From NCBI GenBank assembly GCA_002432095.1, contig DJFQ01000158.1, positions 1 through 5,184 of the forward strand: a stretch of DNA of 5,184 nucleotides, given 5' to 3'. Positions 1 through 5,184 of the stretch are shown here, piece by piece. Origin of the DNA: Marinagarivorans sp. UBA5868 (GTDB lineage: Bacteria > Pseudomonadota > Gammaproteobacteria > Pseudomonadales > Cellvibrionaceae). Position numbers and translations under genes: made by a program. Numbering within the stretch: the stretch's first letter is position 1; each line of letters opens with the position of its first letter. The notes below the pieces were generated by a model, which worked only from the letters and a program-made list of their open reading frames with translations, searched no databases and was not told the origin of the DNA.

Positions 1-228
1 GCCAGTAGCTTCTTTTTAAACGAACTCGGTTTAGCTCCCATAGGTTTTCCTCAGCACTTTTGGCTTTTTTTGTTAAAAATATGCACGCATCCGTAGGAAT
101 ACGGAACACATACGTTAAGGCAAACTCTTATGCGTCTCTCAACGGGACACATTCAGAATTGTGGCTTTCGAATTTAACCAGGAGGGATTTAGTGACGAGA
201 ACAAGCGCTTCCCCCTTAGTACCCGTGC

Positions 229-250
229 AGTGCTTTCCAGCACTTTATTT
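229..250 (+). terminator. Possible Rho-independent terminator
   Basis: A perfect 6-base-pair stem, AGTGCT (229-234) with AGCACT (239-244), closes a TTCC loop and is followed at once by a T-rich run, TTATTT, then further T-rich sequence to about 259. The stem is short and only half GC, so termination would be modest. It overlaps the stop codon (252-254) of the short frame that could begin at GTG 192, so it could end a small transcript or an upstream one from outside the window. Confidence 0.35.
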
Positions 251-467
251 ATAAGTTTTATATGCCCGATGATCATTTTTTGACCTTATTCTGACACTCT
301 GCGTGCCATAGGGCTAATTGGGCACAACCATACTCCAATTCAATATTAGGGGCAACGCTTGTGAGAACGATTATTTTGGTAAACAACGCTCATTTTGAAA
401 ACTCTAGGAAGCGGATATTCTGAAGGCCGTTCCATCATCAATTGATCAAAAATCAATCAGCCACAAG

Positions 468-485
468 TTCAGCAATCTTGCTGAA
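468..485. promoter_or_regulatory. 18-base inverted repeat upstream of pip, candidate operator
   Basis: TTCAGCAA (468-475) and TTGCTGAA (478-485) are perfect inverted 8-base arms with a 2-base spacer, ending 64 bases before the iminopeptidase start codon. The symmetry and size suit a dimeric helix-turn-helix regulator. The right arm contains TTGCTG (478-483), which sits 17 bases before TAATCT (501-506). This would make a weak sigma-70-like promoter with the repeat over its -35 region, but both hexamers match the consensus poorly. No regulator gene is visible in the window. As RNA it could form a 7-base-pair hairpin with an ATCT loop, but no T-run follows, so a terminator is unlikely. Confidence 0.4.
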
Positions 486-549
486 GCCCGACCATTCACC
501 TAATCTCATATACATAGATCAGTAGCCCTCAGCCTGACGGAGCATTTAT

Positions 550-1521
550 ATGCAAGTACTTTTTCCGGACATCCGAACTTATTCTGAGCACCACCTTAAG
601 GTTGACGAGCTTCATACTTTATATATAGAAGAAAGCGGAAACCCAGAAGGCATACCTGTGTTGTTTGTTCACGGAGGCCCCGGGGCGGGTTGCAGCAAAT
701 ATGATCGGCGTTTTTTTGACCCCGACCGATATCGAATTATTTTATTTGATCAACGAGGTGCTGGGCGCTCGACACCTCATGCCGAACTGGAAGGCAACAC
801 AACGGAAAATTTGGTTAAAGATATAGAAGCAATAAGGCTTCATCTTGGCGTAGACAAATGGGTGCTCTTCGGTGGCTCTTGGGGATCGACGCTCTCCTTG
901 GTATATGCCGAAACCCATCCAGACAAAGTTATGGGAATGATATTGCGCGGCATTTTTCTTTGTCGAGAAAAAGACCTTCAATGGTTTTATCAATCCGGCG
1001 CTGATCGGATTTTCCCGGATTATTGGAAAGATTATTGCGCTGCAATTCCGGCTGAAGAGCATAACGATTTTATTAAGGCCTATTACAAACGTCTTACCAG
1101 CACCAATGAATTAGCCAAAATGGCGGCTGCAAAAGCTTGGTCAATATGGGAAGGCCGCTGCGCGACTTTGCGTCCCAATCCTGATGTGGTGCATATTTTT
1201 TCCGATCCACATATGGCGCTTTCTCTTGCACGTATCGAAGCGCATTATTTTATTAACAACGCCTTTATGGAGCCGGATCAGATTATTAAAAATGCGGCGC
1301 GGCTTGCAGGTATTCCGGGATTTATTATCCATGGTCGTTACGACATGGTTTGTCCGCTGGACAACGCCACGGATTTGCACGAAGTTTGGCCCGATTCAGA
1401 ATTGCATATTATCCGCGATGCAGGACATTCTTCCCACGAACCCAGCATTGTCGACGCATTAGTGAAAGCCACAAATGAAATGGCGAAGATGCTGTGGGAC
1501 GACGGGGATTTACAAGGCTAA
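550..1521 (+). CDS. pip: Proline iminopeptidase (prolyl aminopeptidase, S33)
   Basis: Cytoplasmic alpha/beta-hydrolase that removes N-terminal proline from peptides, a late step in peptide recycling. The 323 residues match the usual 310-320. HGGPG (41-45) supplies the oxyanion region, DQRGAGRS (67-74) is a family signature, and GGSWGS (108-113) holds the nucleophile Ser110. Asp265 in HGRYD and His293 in AGHSSHEP complete the triad, at nearly the positions known for the Xanthomonas and Serratia enzymes. Glu201 (WSIWEG) and Glu230 (ARIEAHYF) fit the two glutamates that bind the substrate amino end in the Serratia enzyme. The cap domain spans about 135-240. There is no signal peptide. The ATG is supported by GGAG at 539-542, 7 bases upstream, and by the family-typical N-terminus. 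The frame is intact. An inverted repeat at 468-485 may regulate it. The dehydrogenase gene follows after 82 bases. Confidence 0.95.
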   Translation: MQVLFPDIRTYSEHHLKVDELHTLYIEESGNPEGIPVLFVHGGPGAGCSKYDRRFFDPDRYRIILFDQRGAGRSTPHAELEGNTTENLVKDIEAIRLHLGVDKWVLFGGSWGSTLSLVYAETHPDKVMGMILRGIFLCREKDLQWFYQSGADRIFPDYWKDYCAAIPAEEHNDFIKAYYKRLTSTNELAKMAAAKAWSIWEGRCATLRPNPDVVHIFSDPHMALSLARIEAHYFINNAFMEPDQIIKNAARLAGIPGFIIHGRYDMVCPLDNATDLHEVWPDSELHIIRDAGHSSHEPSIVDALVKATNEMAKMLWDDGDLQG

Positions 1522-1533
1522 TTCATGGCCCGG

Positions 1534-1556
1534 ATGAGGAATCTCGTTTCCCTCAT
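1534..1556 (+). terminator. Hairpin after pip, weak terminator candidate
   Basis: Just after the pip stop codon, ATGA plus GGAA (1534-1541) can pair with TTCC plus TCAT (1548-1556) around a TCTCGT loop, with one bulged C at 1552. The stem of about 8 pairs is placed where a terminator would lie. The following bases (TAAAGAATC) lack a T-run on this strand, and the reverse strand has none either. It may be an attenuating or 3'-end-stabilising hairpin, or chance. If it does not terminate, the next gene could be read from the pip transcript. Confidence 0.25.
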
Positions 1557-1603
1557 TAAAGAATCTGACGTATCACCTTTCGCAACGCTTCACGGGTGCG
1601 ACC

Positions 1604-2527
1604 ATGAAAGTCTCCATCATAGGTCTCGGTAAGGTTGGCTCCAGCCTCGCTTTTGTTTTGTCGCTGCGCAACATCATCAAAGAGTTGGTGTTGGTGGGGC
1701 GAACGCCAGAGTCGGTGATGGGGGATGTATTAGATTTGCGCCACGGGCAATTATTTGTGGAGGCGCCAACTCGGATTAGCGCAGGAACACTCGCTGACAC
1801 ATATGACTCGGATGTGTTGGCTATTTGTGCCTCTGCGCCCATGTCGGCGGCTATGACGGACCGCCAGGATCTTGGACCAGCCAATGTGAAGTTGATGGCC
1901 ACCTTATTGCCGGAGCTGGCACGCCATTCCCCTAACGCCAAACTGGTGATGGTGAGCAACCCAGTCGATGTTTTGGTGCACTTTGCCATCCAGATGACCG
2001 GATTCGCCCCACACCAAGTGATGGGTACTGGCACCCTGGTGGATTCGGCGCGCTTTCGCCAATTGCTGGCAGAGGAAATTCAGATTCATATGGAGGATAT
2101 ACGCGCCTACATTTTAGGAGAGCACGGCGCCACCCAGTTTCCCGCCATGAGCTGCGCGTTTGCAGGCGGAGAACAGATTGATGACACACCGCGTCGACGG
2201 GAATTGTTTCGCCAAGCATCTCAGGCTGGTTTCGAAGTACTCAAGCGTAAAGGCCACACCAATTACGCTATAGCTCTCGCAGCTGCGGACATCATTCAAT
2301 GTATCGCCACAGATACAAAACACACCATGCCGATCAGTTTAAAGGTGGACGGTTATCTGGGTGTGGACGATGTGTGCTTGAGTCTGCCTGCGGTCGTAGG
2401 CAAGCGTGGCATAGAACGGATTATGCATCCCAAACTTAGCGCGCCGGAACAACAGGCATTTTTGCACAGTGCCGACTCATTGAGAAAAATCATCAAGCAA
2501 ATCAATGACCTGAATCTTCACATATAA
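1604..2527 (+). CDS. Lactate/malate dehydrogenase family 2-hydroxyacid dehydrogenase
   Basis: Cytoplasmic NAD(P)-dependent oxidoreductase that should interconvert a 2-hydroxyacid and its 2-oxoacid. The 307 residues match the usual 305-320. The N-terminal Rossmann fold begins with GLGKVG (7-12). SNPVDV (118-123), GTGTLVDSAR (141-150) and GEHG (172-175) give the family active site: His174 with Asp147 as proton relay and Arg150 binding the substrate carboxylate. Two features are odd. The acidic residue that normally ends strand beta-2 and holds the NAD ribose is Gly32, followed by Arg33, which hints at NADP(H). The mobile loop lacks the usual KPG, has Met80 where lactate dehydrogenase has Gln and malate dehydrogenase has Arg, and seems one residue longer before Arg87, somewhat like L-2-hydroxyisocaproate dehydrogenase. 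Substrate therefore cannot be assigned. The ATG fits the Rossmann start exactly, though its ribosome binding site is poor. It follows pip by 82 bases. Confidence 0.88.
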   Translation: MKVSIIGLGKVGSSLAFVLSLRNIIKELVLVGRTPESVMGDVLDLRHGQLFVEAPTRISAGTLADTYDSDVLAICASAPMSAAMTDRQDLGPANVKLMATLLPELARHSPNAKLVMVSNPVDVLVHFAIQMTGFAPHQVMGTGTLVDSARFRQLLAEEIQIHMEDIRAYILGEHGATQFPAMSCAFAGGEQIDDTPRRRELFRQASQAGFEVLKRKGHTNYAIALAAADIIQCIATDTKHTMPISLKVDGYLGVDDVCLSLPAVVGKRGIERIMHPKLSAPEQQAFLHSADSLRKIIKQINDLNLHI

Positions 2528-2557
2528 CCTAAGCTTGCGCCGACCAACTCCCTGCAT

Positions 2558-2577
2558 TACTGTATATAAATACAGTA
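2558..2577. promoter_or_regulatory. LexA operator (SOS box) of dnaE2
   Basis: The core CTGTATATAAATACAG (2560-2575) has both CTGT and ACAG half-sites with an 8-base AT-rich spacer, an exact fit to the E. coli-type LexA consensus. The flanking TA on each side extends the match to 20 bases. The box ends 16 bases before the dnaE2 ATG, so bound LexA would block transcription start until RecA-driven LexA cleavage after DNA damage. The symmetry continues outward: 2552-2583 is a 32-base palindrome in which only the pair 2566/2569 fails. The outer arms (CTGCAT and ATGCAG) go beyond what LexA is known to read. Confidence 0.93.
2565..2570 (+). promoter_or_regulatory. Candidate -10 element of the dnaE2 promoter
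   Basis: TATAAA (2565-2570) matches five of six bases of the sigma-70 -10 consensus and lies wholly inside the LexA core, which is how many SOS promoters are arranged. No good -35 hexamer lies 16-18 bases upstream: TTGCGC (2535-2540) is 24 bases away. Transcription would start near 2577, leaving a leader of only about 17 bases. Confidence 0.4.
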
Positions 2578-2593
2578 ATGCAGCAGCACGGCC

Positions 2594-5184
2594 ATGTTCT
2601 ACGCCCACCTTAATACAACCACTAACTTTACTTTTCTGACCGGTGCGTCGCACCCGCAGGAGTTGGTGACACGTGCGCTGGAATTGGGGTACGAGGCGCT
2701 GGCCATTACCGACGAGTGCTCCCTGGCCGGCATAGTCAAAGCTTATACGGTTATTAAAGGTCTTCCGGAAGAACAAAGAGACACCTTTAAACTTTTGATT
2801 GGCAGCCGCTTTCGTTTATCCAATGGCCTGCATCTCATCGCGATTGCGCCCGACCGTAAAGCCTATGCGGAGCTATCTGGTTTTATCACGCTGGCGCGCC
2901 GCAGGGCGGAGAAAGGTTCTTACGAAGCCCATATGGAGGATCTGCGCTTCCGCCTGCAAACCTGCCTGGTGATCTGGCTGGCGGATTGGGATTTTACCGG
3001 GGCCTATGGCCATGCCCTCCTGCTCAAACGCGCCTTCAAAGAACGGTTGTGGATTGGTGTGGACCATCAACTGGTCGGCGGTGAGCAGCACAAATTTATT
3101 CACTGGCATAAGCTCGGACAGGCACTGGAAATTCCCCTGGTCGCTTGCGGCGAAGCGCTGATGCATGCCCGCGCGCGCAAACCGCTGCAAGATGTATTGA
3201 CCGGCATCCGTGAAAACGCCCCTGTCAGCGAACTCGGTACACGGTTGCGCAGCAATGCGGAAGCTTATTTAAAACCTGTTGCAGATTTATCCAAGCTATA
3301 TCCAACATCACTGCTGCAGCAAACACACGTAATTGCCAATCGCTGTGAAAAATTTATGGGAGAACTACGTTACCAGTATCCGCGTGAATTGGTACCGGTG
3401 GGTTTGACTTCCATTCAATATCTGCGTCAATTGGTGGATCAGGGAAAGCATAAACGTTACCCGGAAGGTGTTCCGGATAACATTGAAGAGATCCTGCAAA
3501 AAGAATTACAACTGATTGAAGAAGAAGAGTATGAATATTTTTTCCTGACGGTTTATGACATTGTGCAGTACGCCCGTAGTCAGAATATTCTCTGCCAAGG
3601 GCGCGGATCCGCTGCCAATTCGGTGGTCTGTTACTGTCTCAGCATCACCGAAATTAGGCCGGGGCAAATCAATGTACTTTTTGAGCGCTTTATTTCCAAA
3701 GAACGCAAAGAGCCGCCAGATATTGATGTGGATTTTGAACATCAAAGACGAGAAGAAGTCATTCAGTATATTTACGAAAAATACGGCCGCGAGCGCGCCG
3801 CCATAGCGGCAACAGTAATTACCTACCGCACCCGCAGCGCCATCCGAGACGTGGGAAAAGCACTCGGTCTCGACGCCACTATGATTGACCATTTCGCCAA
3901 ATCCCATGCATGGTGGGATAGTGGCAGCGATTTGCAACAGCGTATAGCCGCAAGTGGTTTAGATATTCAACAAAAGGTCTTGCGGCAATTTTTCCTTCTG
4001 GTCAATGAAATTAAAGGTTTCCCCCGCCATCTGTCCCAGCATGTCGGTGGTTTTGTCATAGCGCAGGAGAGAGTCAGCGATTTGGTACCGCTGGAAAATG
4101 CCAGTATGCCTGATAGAACCATTATCCAATGGGATAAGGAAGACCTCGAAACTATGGGCCTTTTGAAGGTGGATGTATTGGCGCTAGGCATGTTAACAGC
4201 CTTGAAAAAAATGCTTGAATACGTCAGCCAATACGACAGCCGTATTAAAGAACTAAATGATATTCCTGCGGAAGACCCAGCAACTTATGAAATGTTGTGT
4301 CAAGCCGATAGCGTAGGTGTTTTTCAGGTGGAATCCCGCGCGCAAATGTCCATGTTGCCGCGCCTGCGTCCGCGCACGTTTTATGATTTGGTTATTGAAA
4401 TTGCCATAGTTCGTCCGGGACCGGTACAGGGCGATATGGTCCATCCCTATTTACGCCGGCGCAATGGTCTGGAAACAATCAGCTACTACAGCGACGAAAT
4501 CAAAAAAGTTTTAGAGCCCACTCTAGGTATTCCGATTTTCCAGGAGCAGGCTATTCGCCTCTCTATGGTTGCCGCCGGTTTTAGTGGAGGCGAAGCCGAT
4601 GAATTGCGCCGCGCCATGGCAAGCTGGGGGAAAAACGGCAATTTATTGCAATTTGAACAGCGTTTTATCAATGGCATGCTGGAGCGTAATTATCCGCTCG
4701 AATTTGCACAGCGGCTGTTCGAACAATTGAAAGGCTTTGGTGGCTACGGCTTCCCAGAATCCCACTCCGCCAGTTTTGCCCTGCTTTGTTATGCCTCTTC
4801 CTGGCTGAAGTGTCACCATCCCGCAGCCTTTTATTGCGCCTTGCTCAATAGCCAGCCAATGGGTTTTTATTCGCCATCACAATTGGTGCAGGACGCGCGA
4901 CGCCATGATATTGCTGTTTTCCCTGTTGATATTAATGCGAGCAATTTTGAGCACACACTGGAAGACGTCAATGGACAATTGGGAATTCGTCTGGGCTTTT
5001 GCCGGGTAAAATCCCTCGATGAAAAAAAAGCCAAGTCTATTGCGGAATGGCGTCAGGACAAGCCCTTTCAATCCCTACAGGATGTGGCACGGCGGACCAA
5101 GCTGACGCAAACGGATTTGCAATGTTTGGCATCCGCCGATGCCTTGCGCTCCCTGAGCGGAAATCGCCATCAGGCGCGCTGGCA
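2594..5184 (+). CDS. dnaE2: Error-prone DNA polymerase DnaE2 (C-family), 3' end cut off
   Basis: C-family DNA polymerase III alpha-like enzyme for SOS mutagenesis and translesion synthesis, usually working with ImuA and ImuB. The window holds 863 complete codons with no frameshift; the family is about 1,020-1,080 residues, so roughly the last 160-200 are missing. An N-terminal PHP domain (about 1-205) has DnaE2-type TNFTFLTGASHP (10-21) and ITDECSLAG (38-46), with most metal-binding histidines replaced. The polymerase core has GRGSAANS (336-343), PDIDVDF with catalytic Asp378 and Asp380, and KVDVLALG with the third catalytic Asp527. IVRPGP (605-610), GIPIFQEQ (645-652), GYGFPESHSASF (717-728) and NSQPMGFYSPSQL (752-764) are DnaE2 hallmarks that separate it from replicative DnaE1. 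An in-frame TAA at 2576-2578 and no other intervening start make ATG 2594 the only full-length start, despite no clear Shine-Dalgarno. A LexA box lies directly upstream, separate from any imuA/imuB. Confidence 0.96.
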   Translation, partial: MFYAHLNTTTNFTFLTGASHPQELVTRALELGYEALAITDECSLAGIVKAYTVIKGLPEEQRDTFKLLIGSRFRLSNGLHLIAIAPDRKAYAELSGFITLARRRAEKGSYEAHMEDLRFRLQTCLVIWLADWDFTGAYGHALLLKRAFKERLWIGVDHQLVGGEQHKFIHWHKLGQALEIPLVACGEALMHARARKPLQDVLTGIRENAPVSELGTRLRSNAEAYLKPVADLSKLYPTSLLQQTHVIANRCEKFMGELRYQYPRELVPVGLTSIQYLRQLVDQGKHKRYPEGVPDNIEEILQKELQLIEEEEYEYFFLTVYDIVQYARSQNILCQGRGSAANSVVCYCLSITEIRPGQINVLFERFISKERKEPPDIDVDFEHQRREEVIQYIYEKYGRERAAIAATVITYRTRSAIRDVGKALGLDATMIDHFAKSHAWWDSGSDLQQRIAASGLDIQQKVLRQFFLLVNEIKGFPRHLSQHVGGFVIAQERVSDLVPLENASMPDRTIIQWDKEDLETMGLLKVDVLALGMLTALKKMLEYVSQYDSRIKELNDIPAEDPATYEMLCQADSVGVFQVESRAQMSMLPRLRPRTFYDLVIEIAIVRPGPVQGDMVHPYLRRRNGLETISYYSDEIKKVLEPTLGIPIFQEQAIRLSMVAAGFSGGEADELRRAMASWGKNGNLLQFEQRFINGMLERNYPLEFAQRLFEQLKGFGGYGFPESHSASFALLCYASSWLKCHHPAAFYCALLNSQPMGFYSPSQLVQDARRHDIAVFPVDINASNFEHTLEDVNGQLGIRLGFCRVKSLDEKKAKSIAEWRQDKPFQSLQDVARRTKLTQTDLQCLASADALRSLSGNRHQARW

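Larger units (their letters stand above)
1..549. other. Gene-poor left end, no convincing coding sequence
   Basis: No recognisable protein is encoded here on either strand. The longest + frame (ATG at 60, stop ending at 254, 64 codons) is rich in Ser, Thr and Asn, matches no family I know and has no ribosome binding site at its ATG. A shorter start in the same frame, GTG at 192, does sit 6 bases after a perfect AGGAGG (180-185) and would give a 20-residue peptide. A - strand frame is open from 127 to the left edge. The visible structures are a hairpin with a T-rich tail near 229-250, a small AT-rich inverted repeat (ATTGAT, 441-446, and ATCAAT, 452-457), and a larger inverted repeat at 468-485. 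The stretch could be decayed sequence plus the upstream control region of the iminopeptidase gene. Confidence 0.6.

Noticed and set aside
160..180. TTCGAAT followed closely by ACCA, resembling a tRNA 3' end
   Set aside because: The spacing between the T-loop-like motif and CCA is too short for a T-arm and acceptor stem, and no cloverleaf pairs upstream.
52..246. Direct repeat CAGCACTTT at 52-60 and 238-246
   Set aside because: Nine bases is too short to mean much, the flanks do not match, and the second copy is explained by the hairpin at 229-244.
60..254. 64-codon + strand frame starting at ATG 60
   Set aside because: There is no ribosome binding site at this ATG, no recognisable domain and no gene-like composition. 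Only the GTG at 192 in the same frame has a start signal, and it is treated as a low-confidence finding.
441..457. ATTGAT-CAAAA-ATCAAT inverted repeat
   Set aside because: It is short and AT-rich, with no T-run and no placement that suggests a function; it is likely chance.
742..1380. Reverse-strand frames inside the iminopeptidase gene (742-1062, 1141-1380) and a + frame at 1184-1462
   Set aside because: They lie opposite or out of frame to a gene with full family motifs and encode no recognisable protein.
1573..2323. Several - strand frames across the dehydrogenase gene
   Set aside because: They are shadows of the + strand gene, whose reading frame carries every expected active-site motif.
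2594..2656. Loss of PHP-domain metal-binding histidines in the polymerase, considered as a novelty
   Set aside because: DnaE2 proteins commonly have TTNFSF-like and TDECSL-like segments here in place of the histidine motifs of replicative DnaE, so this is a family trait rather than a new feature.
3506..3937. 143-codon - strand frame inside dnaE2
   Set aside because: It is opposite the conserved polymerase core with the catalytic aspartates, and its translation has no recognisable domain.

Overview
The window carries three genes, all on the + strand, behind a gene-poor left end of about 550 bases. It looks chromosomal and proteobacterial, most likely gammaproteobacterial. The main reasons are a textbook CTGT-N8-ACAG LexA operator, a DnaE2-type polymerase and a Gram-negative-type proline iminopeptidase. 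Genus cannot be fixed from the sequence; a Cellvibrio-like or similar marine or soil gammaproteobacterium is only a guess.

Layout: 1-549 has no convincing gene. It holds a possible intrinsic terminator near 229-250 and an 18-base inverted repeat at 468-485 that could be an operator for the next gene. 550-1521 encodes a proline iminopeptidase (alpha/beta hydrolase, S33) with its catalytic triad intact. 1604-2527 encodes a lactate/malate-dehydrogenase-family 2-hydroxyacid dehydrogenase whose catalytic residues are kept but whose cofactor and substrate loops are atypical. 2594-5184 encodes the first 863 residues of the error-prone DNA polymerase DnaE2 and runs off the right edge.

The clearest regulatory signal is the LexA box at 2558-2577, ending 16 bases before the dnaE2 start codon. 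It lies inside a 32-base near-perfect palindrome (2552-2583). DnaE2 should therefore be SOS-induced and act in damage-induced mutagenesis and translesion synthesis. In many proteobacteria dnaE2 is the last gene of a lexA-imuA-imuB-dnaE2 or imuA-imuB-dnaE2 cassette. Here it has its own operator and follows a metabolic gene, so any imuA/imuB partners must be downstream or elsewhere.

The iminopeptidase and the dehydrogenase share a strand with an 82-base gap. They may be co-transcribed, but nothing links their functions. I see no mobile element, CRISPR array, tRNA or rRNA, and no clearly new multi-gene system. The points worth a second look are the dnaE2 control region, the unusual dehydrogenase loops and the undefined left end.
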